Assembly: GCA_018064385.1 (NCBI GenBank)
Contig: JAGHVI010000093.1
Span: 1-7,778, forward strand
DNA: 7,778 bases
Origin: Candidatus Minthenecus merdequi
GTDB taxonomy: Bacteria > Bacteroidota > Bacteroidia > Bacteroidales > Paludibacteraceae
Reading direction: 5' to 3'
Shown here: positions 1 through 5,762 of the stretch, piece after piece
Layout of the letters: every line of letters starts with the position of its first letter
Position numbering within the stretch: position 1 is the stretch's first letter
Position numbers and translations under genes: made by a program
The notes under the pieces: generated by a model
What the model was told of the DNA's origin: nothing
Databases searched by the model: none
What the model saw: only the letters and a program-made list of their open reading frames with translations

Positions 1-83
1 TTGTCAGTCGGTCACAATGCCCGCATTGCTCCCTTCTTTCGCACAGCAATATGCTAAAAATAAACTTCAAAATCGTCTCAACC

Positions 84-105
84 TAATTAATAGAACCACC
101 CTATA
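84..105 (+). repeat. Repeat motif A, left copy (22 bp, inverted match at 4549-4570)
   Basis: This 22-bp stretch contains TAGAACCACCCTATA and is the exact reverse complement of 4549-4570, on the far side of the minus-strand operon. A related, imperfect copy in the same orientation lies at 182-202. The identity stops sharply at both ends. A perfect 22-bp match 4.4 kb away is unlikely by chance in so short a window. The motif is probably a small interspersed genomic repeat, but its function is unknown. Confidence 0.75.
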
Positions 106-115
106 TCGCTGATAT

Positions 116-136
116 ACCGAGCACATAGTGCTCGGT
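116..136. repeat. Perfect hairpin, 9-bp stem and 3-nt loop
   Basis: The arms ACCGAGCAC (116-124) and GTGCTCGGT (128-136) pair perfectly around the loop ATA. Read on the minus strand, the hairpin lies about 120 nt past the stop codon of the DUF2229 gene. No T-run follows it on either strand, so it is not a standard intrinsic terminator. It could protect a 3' end, stop transcription weakly, or be part of a small palindromic element together with the hairpin at 148-162. Confidence 0.6.
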
Positions 137-147
137 TACTCATAGTA

Positions 148-162
148 CAGCCTTCCAGGCTG
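148..162. repeat. Short hairpin, 6-bp stem and 3-nt loop
   Basis: The arms CAGCCT (148-153) and AGGCTG (157-162) pair around a 3-nt loop. The hairpin sits 11 bp from the larger one at 116-136, and both are bracketed by the two repeat motifs at 84-105 and 182-202. The pair resembles the paired palindromes seen in small dispersed bacterial repeats, but I cannot assign it to a named family. No T-run follows. Confidence 0.5.
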
Positions 163-181
163 AGCATGCGAAACTTGAGTG

Positions 182-202
182 AATTTATAGAACTCACCTA
201 TA
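182..202 (+). repeat. Repeat motif B, left copy
   Basis: This 21-bp stretch contains TATAGAACTCACC (186-198), whose exact reverse complement lies at 4540-4552 on the other side of the minus operon. It is also an imperfect direct copy of motif A at 85-105: both begin AATT and end CTATA around a shared ATAGAAC core. At the right-hand locus motifs A and B are joined and share a TATA. Here they are separated by 80 bp that hold two hairpins. Confidence 0.65.
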
Positions 203-253
203 ATGATTTTGGTTTCGTTTTTAATCCAACTTTGAACACCCTACCTATAGGGA

Positions 254-2695
254 TTAGTTTTCGATTAAGAAATTAAGTCTATTGAACACATTAGCTTCGC
301 ACGTTCCACTATCAAAATCCAGGAACAACAGATTGGTCTTAGGGTAAAGTTTCTTAATTCTTTTTTCTATACCCTTTGAAATTATATGATTAGCTATACA
401 ACCGAAAGGTTGCAGCGAAACAATTCGGCAAACGCCCTGCTCAGCCAGATGACAAATCTCGCCAGGTAAGAACCACCCTTCGCCAAAATCAGCAGCCAAA
501 TTGATAACCCTTGCAGCAAGGTCAGCATTAGTGCGAATGTCAATAAAAGGCTGATAGAGAGGATATGAGGAACATATCTTGTCGTACTGCCGCATTTTGG
601 ACATCAGATAAGCATGAATCAAGTTATAAACCAGCGAATTTGTTTCGACATGTTTGATATTTTCGCGGCGATTGACAGCTTGGCTGACCAACGAAGTTGA
701 GAAAAAGCCAGAAAGCATAGGAGGTACGACCTCGAAGCCCTTATCAACGAGCCAAGGGATAACGCTATGATTACTGAAACTATTATATTTCACATAAATT
801 TCGCCAACCACACCTACTCGCTCAGCATTTTTCGAGAAATCTGTTATATCAGAAAAATCACGCACAGCTTGTTCGAGCAGATGACGGAGAGCCTTTCTAT
901 TTTTCTGCCAAACTGCCTCAGTTCCACGTTCGATGTAGTTCCATTTCAGTTTTTCGGCAGTTCCTTTCACCTTTTCGCGCACCACAGCAGGATAATACAT
1001 CTTGTAGAGGGAATCGACATAAAGGATAGCCTCCATAAGGATTCTCATCAACTTGCGCCATGACACAGTAAATCCCGGTTGTTGGTTATTGAGGCCTTCG
1101 CCGATAGCCATTGAGACAACAGGGACATCGGCAAAACCATGGCGAACCATAGCGTTTTTGATGAGAGAATAGTAATTAGAAGCACGGCATTGGCCACCAG
1201 TCTGAGTAATCACAATAGCCACCTCATCACGATTATATCGTCCACTTTTCAAAGCATTAATTATACTTCCGACAACAATAGTTGCAGGATAACAGATGTC
1301 ATTATTGGCTGATTTAAGACCCTGTTCTGCATCCTCTTGACTACCCATCGGCAGATTGACTAAATTATATCCGACGATGTGGAAAAGTGCAGGCAAGTAT
1401 TCAGAATATCCTTCGGCAAAATATGGAGCAAGAAGAGTTCTGCGGCGGTCTTCAATATCGAAAATTTTGGTTGTCCAGTGTTCATCAGACTGCTTTTTTC
1501 TCAAAGAATCTTGCATTTCGGAGACACTTTCCAGAAGGCTACGCACTCTCAGTCTCAGCGATCCAATATTGTTCACATCATCAATTTTAAGAGTAGTAAG
1601 ATTCTTGCCAAAACGGTTCAAGATATTAGCCACTTCGTCCAAAATAAAGGCATCAGGTCCACAGCCGAAAGAGGTCAATTCGACGAAATGAAGTCTTGAA
1701 TATAAGTGATTACCGACGAAATAGGCAGCTTTGAAAATTCGGTTAGGGTAAGCCCACTGGCAGAGTGCATTCAGTTTCTGATAGACCGCTGCACCATCGT
1801 GAATAGCCACGTGTTCAGTTATCACATCAACGCCCATGCCAGCAATAGCATAGGAAATTTTGTGTTCAATTTGCGGATCAACGTGATAAGGTCTTCCAGC
1901 AAGGAGGATGACTGTACGATGGCTTTCCATAGCATTATCCAACACCTCTTTAGCTCTATGTTCCAACCACTCAAGATACTCATTCTGCTCATGCCATGCC
2001 TCAGCGACAGCCTTGCGAGCCACTTTCTTCGAGATGCCGAAAGTAGCCAGATACTCAACGCACGACTTCTCCATCAACCCATAATCATTCATAGAAACGA
2101 CCATAGTATCAACCTTTTCAGCATCAATTGACGACTTCAGCACATCAGAATAGCCGCTGACAATAGGGCAATTAAAGCTATTTTTCGACTTATCATCCTC
2201 CTTACGCTCATAAACCACATAAGGATAGAAAATCCGCTTCACACCTCTTCGCATAAGGTCAACGACATGACCATGCATCAATTTTGCAGGATAGCAGATA
2301 TTGTCAGCCATAATAGTTTTCACTCCACTCTCGTACAGGACATTAGAAGATACATGTGACAAAACGACCTTAATTCCGCAGAAAGAGAAAAGCGTATGCC
2401 AGAAAGGATAATTTTCGTAGATGCCCAACGCACGAGGGATACCGACAACAGGAGCATTTTCATTCTTAACCGCAGGTCTATTGAACAACTTCTTATACTT
2501 TTCGTCATACATATTCACCCCTGTGTACAGACTAGAGCGCTCATTAGCATAAACCTTCTCGCAATTATTGCCAGAGAAATATGTTCTACCATTTGAGAAA
2601 GTAAAAGTCCTCACATTGCAATGGTTGTCGCAGCCAGGGCAGACCTCATTTGCAGAAGTAAAAGTATTGGCATTTATCAGTTGTTCCAGTTTCAT
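254..2695 (-). CDS. DUF2229 / HgdB-like iron-sulfur protein, partner of the activase
   Basis: This 813-aa protein resembles the C-terminal part of the large CoA-enzyme-activase-related proteins (DUF2229, COG3580/COG3581 type). The N-terminus has four cysteines (C19, C22, C26, C45) in a CPGC-x3-C pattern that could hold an iron-sulfur cluster or zinc. DUF2229 starts near residue 82 (VVGIPRALGIYENYPFW). A cysteine motif occurs twice, NICYPAKL at C134 and DICYPATI at C468. A second pair is SFGCGPDA at C345 and PFGCIANH at C766. This suggests two related halves. The last 190 residues (from VGVVGEIYVKYNSF) look like HgdB-type dehydratase subunits. The start codon overlaps the stop of the activase gene by ATGA, so the two are probably coupled in translation. 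In related proteins both parts are often one chain of about 1400 residues. The family probably performs ATP-driven reduction at low potential, but its substrate is unknown. No transmembrane segment or signal peptide is visible. Confidence 0.85.
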   Translation of the reverse strand: MKLEQLINANTFTSANEVCPGCDNHCNVRTFTFSNGRTYFSGNNCEKVYANERSSLYTGVNMYDEKYKKLFNRPAVKNENAPVVGIPRALGIYENYPFWHTLFSFCGIKVVLSHVSSNVLYESGVKTIMADNICYPAKLMHGHVVDLMRRGVKRIFYPYVVYERKEDDKSKNSFNCPIVSGYSDVLKSSIDAEKVDTMVVSMNDYGLMEKSCVEYLATFGISKKVARKAVAEAWHEQNEYLEWLEHRAKEVLDNAMESHRTVILLAGRPYHVDPQIEHKISYAIAGMGVDVITEHVAIHDGAAVYQKLNALCQWAYPNRIFKAAYFVGNHLYSRLHFVELTSFGCGPDAFILDEVANILNRFGKNLTTLKIDDVNNIGSLRLRVRSLLESVSEMQDSLRKKQSDEHWTTKIFDIEDRRRTLLAPYFAEGYSEYLPALFHIVGYNLVNLPMGSQEDAEQGLKSANNDICYPATIVVGSIINALKSGRYNRDEVAIVITQTGGQCRASNYYSLIKNAMVRHGFADVPVVSMAIGEGLNNQQPGFTVSWRKLMRILMEAILYVDSLYKMYYPAVVREKVKGTAEKLKWNYIERGTEAVWQKNRKALRHLLEQAVRDFSDITDFSKNAERVGVVGEIYVKYNSFSNHSVIPWLVDKGFEVVPPMLSGFFSTSLVSQAVNRRENIKHVETNSLVYNLIHAYLMSKMRQYDKICSSYPLYQPFIDIRTNADLAARVINLAADFGEGWFLPGEICHLAEQGVCRIVSLQPFGCIANHIISKGIEKRIKKLYPKTNLLFLDFDSGTCEANVFNRLNFLIEN

Positions 2696-4431
2696 AAATT
2701 GGTTTTTTGCTTTATGGCATAAAGAGCAGCCCCGTAAGCGCCCATCAACTCTGGGTGGTCAGTGATTGCCACATTTTTGCCAGTAAGGATTTCCAACGCT
2801 CTGACTACGCTACTATTACGGAACGTACCTCCTTGCACGACAATTTTTTCTCCGAGTTCGTCAATAGACCTAAGTTTCAGCACTTTGAACAGACAATTCT
2901 TAATAACAGAGTAACTAAAACCAGCAGCAATGTCAGGCACAGAAGTACCCTCGCGCATAGCTTGCTTCACCTTAGAGTTCATAAACACCGTGCAACGAGT
3001 ACCGAGGTCGTATGGGTTCTTAGAGAAAGACGCCATATTGTCGAAAGAATCAGCGTCATAGCCCAACATACGAGCAAAAGTCTGCAGGAAAGAGCCACAC
3101 CCAGACGAGCAAGCCTCGTTGATTTCGATTCTGCGAATCGCACCATTTTCCACAAAAATAGCCTTCATATCCTGACCTCCGATGTCCAGCACAAAACTGA
3201 CATCAGGAATAATATGCCTTGCTGCGACAAAATGAGCCATAGTCTCGACTATTCCATAATCCAGATTAAAAGCCTGTTTCAGCAGATTTTCGCCATAACC
3301 AGTAGCACAACTTGCAGCGATTTCGGCATCACCGCCCAACGATTCTTTCAGTTTGGACAACGAAGAGAGGAAAGCGCCAAAACTGTCACCATTATTTTGT
3401 CTATAATCAGCAAAAACCAAAGCACCTTGCGCATTAGTCACCACCAACTTTGTGGTCGTAGATCCAGAATCAACGCCCAAAAACAGCACGTCATCAACTG
3501 AGTCAGATTCAGGCAACTCATAACCCTGTTTAGCCACAAGCCAGGACGTCTTTTCCGTCTTATTAGCGAACAGAGGTTTCAAGCCGCTCTCCTCTCGTTC
3601 AGCATCCATCAAATTTTCGATAACAGACAAATCATACGTCTCGTTTTCAGCCATCAATGCGCACCCCAAAGCAGGCACAATCTCAGGTTTATCAGGCAAA
3701 ATGCACTCACATTCTGCTAAGCCGAGGACCTTTTGGAAATGCAAAGACAACTCACTCAAATAAGCAAACGGTCCACCGCACAAAAACACCTTTCCTTCAA
3801 TCTCCATACCACGCGCCAACGAGGACACGACCTGTACAGCCACAGAATGGAACATACTCGCAGCAATATCTTCTTTAGACACCTTGCGGCTCTGCAAATT
3901 CTGTATATCAGTCTTCGAGAAAACGCCACAGCGTGATGCAATTGGGTAAATAGTTGTTGAATGCTTAGCCAACTCGTTAAGTTCAGAAGGAGTAACACCC
4001 AACAAGGAAGCAGTTTGGTCAATAAAAGCGCCAGTGCCACCAGCGCAACTGCCATTCATTCTTATATCAGGCACACGTCCCTCCTCAAAAAAAACCATTT
4101 TAGAGTCCTCGCCGCCAATGTCTATGAAAGTTCTCACATCAGGGTAAAGACGCTTAATCACCTCATTAGCAGCGACGACCTCTTGTACGAACTTCACTTT
4201 TGCACGTTCAGCATACCCCATACCAACCGAACCAGTCATCACGATACCGACACGATCAACGACACACCTATCACGCAATCTGGCAATCATCTCGCGTGCA
4301 GTCCCTGGTACATCAGCATTATGTCTTCTGTAGTCCGAAAAGAGCACATTACCCTGCGAATCAATCAGTACACCTTTAATGGTTGTTGAACCGATATCGA
4401 TTCCAAATCTATGTTTATTAGTTTGTTGCAT
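2692..4431 (-). CDS. Tandem acyl-CoA dehydratase activase (BadF/BadG/BcrA/BcrD ATPase, two domains)
   Basis: This 579-aa cytoplasmic protein has two ASKHA-fold ATPase domains of the BcrAD_BadFG family, at about residues 8-262 and 317-572. Each has a phosphate-1 loop (GIDIGSTTIK at 10; GVDSGSTTTK at 319) and a phosphate-2 loop (DIGGEDSK at 104; DIGGQDMK at 416). Each also has a glycine-rich adenosine segment (CGGPFAYL at 218; QGGTFRNS at 533). Each domain keeps the two cysteines that in HgdC hold half of a dimer-bridging [4Fe-4S] cluster: C129 and C168 in the first, C441 and C480 in the second. Both pairs are 39 residues apart, as in HgdC (C127 and C166). Such activases use ATP to push an electron onto a partner protein. 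The likely partner is the DUF2229 gene that follows with a 4-bp overlap. A matching promoter lies upstream (4473-4504). No hydroxyacyl-CoA dehydratase subunits flank it, so the reaction served is unknown. Confidence 0.9.
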   Translation of the reverse strand: MQQTNKHRFGIDIGSTTIKGVLIDSQGNVLFSDYRRHNADVPGTAREMIARLRDRCVVDRVGIVMTGSVGMGYAERAKVKFVQEVVAANEVIKRLYPDVRTFIDIGGEDSKMVFFEEGRVPDIRMNGSCAGGTGAFIDQTASLLGVTPSELNELAKHSTTIYPIASRCGVFSKTDIQNLQSRKVSKEDIAASMFHSVAVQVVSSLARGMEIEGKVFLCGGPFAYLSELSLHFQKVLGLAECECILPDKPEIVPALGCALMAENETYDLSVIENLMDAEREESGLKPLFANKTEKTSWLVAKQGYELPESDSVDDVLFLGVDSGSTTTKLVVTNAQGALVFADYRQNNGDSFGAFLSSLSKLKESLGGDAEIAASCATGYGENLLKQAFNLDYGIVETMAHFVAARHIIPDVSFVLDIGGQDMKAIFVENGAIRRIEINEACSSGCGSFLQTFARMLGYDADSFDNMASFSKNPYDLGTRCTVFMNSKVKQAMREGTSVPDIAAGFSYSVIKNCLFKVLKLRSIDELGEKIVVQGGTFRNSSVVRALEILTGKNVAITDHPELMGAYGAALYAIKQKTNL

Positions 4432-4472
4432 ATATCAGTGTCACAATTTGATGAAAATGCTGAACTCAACCG

Positions 4473-4504
4473 CAAAAGTACAAAGAAATATCCGAACTTC
4501 CAAA
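4473..4504 (-). promoter_or_regulatory. Bacteroidota-type promoter for the activase operon
   Basis: On the minus strand the -33 element TTTG (4504-4501) is followed after 20 bp by the -7 element TACTTTTG (4480-4473). This fits the TTTG-N19-21-TAnnTTTG consensus known for the primary sigma factor of Bacteroides. Transcription would start near 4469, giving a leader of about 35-40 nt before the ATG at 4431. It is the only good match in the region upstream of that gene. Confidence 0.75.
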
Positions 4505-4539
4505 TAATTCTTTTAATATTTTATCAAATAAATTGGAGG

Positions 4540-4570
4540 GGTGAGTTCTATAGGGTGGTTCTATTAATTA
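4540..4570 (-). repeat. Joined repeat motifs A and B, inverted relative to the left flank
   Basis: Read on the minus strand, this 31-bp stretch is motif A (4570-4549, identical to 84-105) running into motif B (4552-4540, identical to 186-198), with TATA shared between them. Internally the two halves resemble each other, GGTGAGTTCTATA against GGTGGTTCTATTA. The order A then B points toward the activase operon from both sides, so the operon lies between inverted copies. The function is unknown. Confidence 0.75.
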
Positions 4571-4605
4571 TGTTTGTATGTTATATCAGAGGATGGTTCA
4601 TAATT

Positions 4606-4737
4606 GGAGAAGGTCGGCTGCTCTCGGCATATCTAAACAAGTTTATATCTGCTCTCGTTTGCTCGACCTTTGGAGAAGGTCGGCTGCACTCGGCATATCT
4701 AAACAAGTTTATATCTGCTCTCGTTTGCTCGACCTTT
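4606..4737. repeat. Tandem pair of 66-bp imperfect palindromic repeats
   Basis: Unit 1 is 4606-4671 and unit 2 is 4672-4737. They differ at one base (T at 4622, A at 4688), and the first three bases of a third unit follow (4738-4740). Each unit can fold on itself. The outer arms are AAGGTCG and CGACCTT (4610-4616 with 4664-4670; 4676-4682 with 4730-4736). The central arms are TAAAC and GTTTA around AA (4634-4645; 4700-4711), with more partial pairing around them. The unit is 22 codons long, so a frame through it reads WRRSAALGISK and so on twice, but this is probably not translated. The pair lies between two divergent promoters. It may be a dispersed palindromic element or a regulatory or transcription-damping structure. 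Confidence 0.85.
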
Positions 4738-4772
4738 GGACGCTTTTGAGTTTATTTTTTTATCATCACATA

Positions 4773-4804
4773 GTTGCAAAAACCAAAATAAATAACTACC
4801 TTTG
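4773..4804 (+). promoter_or_regulatory. Bacteroidota-type promoter for the men operon
   Basis: A -33 element GTTG (4773-4776) is followed after 20 bp by the -7 element TACCTTTG (4797-4804), a good match to the Bacteroidota consensus. The -7 element ends only 4 bp before the menF ATG at 4809. In this promoter class transcription starts a few bases past the -7 element, so the mRNA would begin at or within a few bases of the start codon and have no ribosome-binding leader. Confidence 0.75.
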
Positions 4805-4808
4805 CATT

Positions 4809-5762
4809 ATGAAAGGAATGGTTTTATACAGAGGCGCAGGCCGAGAGGAAGTTTTGAGAATTGCAGGAAAGGTGATGCCCTACGAGAAAGGAATGAATGG
4901 GTTCATTATCAGCAATTTCAAAGGCAAAAAACTCATCATACAAGACGACCGTATTGAGGTGGACAACGTATGGCTTGCCAGTAATACGACAGACTTGGGG
5001 AGTACGAAAGAGAGATACGAGAGTGCTTTCTACGCATTTCACGAGAGGTTGACGGACGGGACTTTTGACAAGATTGTTCTTTCGCGACGCAAATGGTACG
5101 ATGGCGAAATTGACATATTGAAGAGTTTCGACAAAGCGTGTAAGTTATACAAAGACCAAACGGTAGCACTGATAACCACAGAGATGACAGGGACGTGGAT
5201 TGTGGCAACACCAGAATTGCTATTGAGTATGGACGGAAAAATCGGCAGTACGATGGCACTGGCAGGAACGATGAGTGAAAATGAAATAGAATGGTCAGAA
5301 AAGAATCGAGCAGAGCAACGCATAGTGGCAGATTATATAGGCGACACGTTAAGAAAATGCAGTGAGACTGTAATGGAAGAACGTCCAAGGACGGTGAAGG
5401 CAGGGAAACTGCTGCACCTGCGAAGCGACTTTAGTTTTGTCAGCCAGCGACATTGGACGAACATCGTAGATCGGTTGCACCCTACACCAGCCGTATGTGG
5501 AATGCCAACAAAAAAAGTCTTTGCGTTCATAACCGAGAACGAAGGATATGAGCGAGAATTCTACAGCGGATTCTTTGGGTTGGCGACAGAAGAGTCGTGC
5601 CTGCTGTTCGTGACGCTGCGCTGCGCACAGATAGCACAGAACGGATACTGGCTATACGCAGGGGGAGGACTGATGGCGGAAAGCGATGCTGAGAGCGAAT
5701 GGAAAGAGACGGAAAACAAAATGGAAACAATCAGAAGATGTTTAGTGACAAAGAAAATATAG
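4809..5762 (+). CDS. menF: Isochorismate synthase MenF (short form)
   Basis: This cytoplasmic enzyme converts chorismate to isochorismate, the entry step of menaquinone synthesis. The 317-aa product keeps the chorismate-binding fold. FDKIVLSR (86-93) carries the catalytic base K88, and PELLL (135-139) the acid E136. LAGT follows at 151-154. E169 and E297 are likely Mg2+ ligands, HPTPAVCGMP is at 224-233, and R271 in LRCAQ should bind a substrate carboxylate. K88 and E136 are 48 residues apart, close to the 50 in E. coli EntC and MenF. Those enzymes are about 390-430 aa, so this one is short, mainly in its N-terminal part and between LAGT and E169. I chose the ATG at 4809 because MVLYRGAG resembles the N-terminus of related proteins. 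An in-frame ATG at 4818 is an alternative. The upstream extension back to 4578 is only repeat sequence. The gene overlaps menD by 25 bp. Context rules against anthranilate or aminodeoxychorismate synthase. Confidence 0.93.
   Translation: MKGMVLYRGAGREEVLRIAGKVMPYEKGMNGFIISNFKGKKLIIQDDRIEVDNVWLASNTTDLGSTKERYESAFYAFHERLTDGTFDKIVLSRRKWYDGEIDILKSFDKACKLYKDQTVALITTEMTGTWIVATPELLLSMDGKIGSTMALAGTMSENEIEWSEKNRAEQRIVADYIGDTLRKCSETVMEERPRTVKAGKLLHLRSDFSFVSQRHWTNIVDRLHPTPAVCGMPTKKVFAFITENEGYEREFYSGFFGLATEESCLLFVTLRCAQIAQNGYWLYAGGGLMAESDAESEWKETENKMETIRRCLVTKKI

Larger units (their letters stand above)
1..253. other. Left flank without a supported gene
   Basis: No coding region can be supported here. 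One plus-strand frame is open from the left edge to a stop at 110-112 and another to a stop at 55-57. Neither has recognisable protein content, and the longer one ends inside a repeat motif. Either could be the tail of a gene lying to the left, but nothing shows it. What can be seen is an AT-rich stretch, two copies of a short repeat motif (84-105 and 182-202) and two compact hairpins between them (116-136 and 148-162). This region lies just downstream of the stop codon of the minus-strand operon, so its hairpins may sit in that operon's 3' untranslated region. Confidence 0.6.
4432..4808. other. Divergent intergenic region between the activase operon and menF
   Basis: This 377-bp region separates two oppositely oriented operons and has no supported gene. 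In order it holds a minus-strand promoter (4473-4504), an AT-rich stretch, a joined copy of repeat motifs A and B (4540-4570), two tandem 66-bp imperfect palindromes (4606-4737), and a plus-strand promoter for menF (4773-4804). Reading frames through the 66-bp repeats are open only because the unit is a multiple of three. The menF frame is open back to an ATG at 4578, but that extension is merely the repeat translated twice. Confidence 0.8.

Noticed and set aside
15..28. Short palindrome CAATGC/GCATTG near the left edge
   Set aside because: The loop is only 2 nt and the context is cut off by the window edge; too weak to call a feature.
2..112. Tail of a plus-strand gene entering from the left
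   Set aside because: The open stretch is only 36 codons, has no recognisable content and ends within repeat motif A and its flank.
239..252. Hairpin CCCTA/TAGGG just after the DUF2229 stop codon as a terminator
   Set aside because: The stem is only 5 bp and no T-run follows on the minus strand.
2692..2710. A canonical -1 slippery heptamer at the activase/DUF2229 junction
   Set aside because: The A-run is present, but in the zero frame the codons are CAA AAA ACC, which is not the X XXY YYZ pattern. Slippage remains possible but is not shown.
2707..3501. A 264-codon open frame on the plus strand opposite the activase
   Set aside because: It lies entirely antisense to a clearly recognised gene and has no recognisable domain or composition of a real protein.
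4569..4576. TATGTTTG, a possible -7 promoter element on the plus strand
   Set aside because: No TTG or TTTG lies 19-21 bp upstream, so it is probably a chance match.
4606..4737. The tandem units as a CRISPR array
   Set aside because: Whole 66-bp units repeat head to tail with no unique spacers between them, and no cas genes are present.
4578..4808. A longer N-terminus for MenF starting at 4578
   Set aside because: The extra 77 residues are mostly the 66-bp repeat translated twice, have no family similarity, and would place the start upstream of the well-matched promoter at 4773-4804.
5699..5737. An earlier MenD start at 5699
   Set aside because: The extra 13 residues are hydrophilic and lie deep inside menF. 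The family N-terminus begins at the ATG at 5738.
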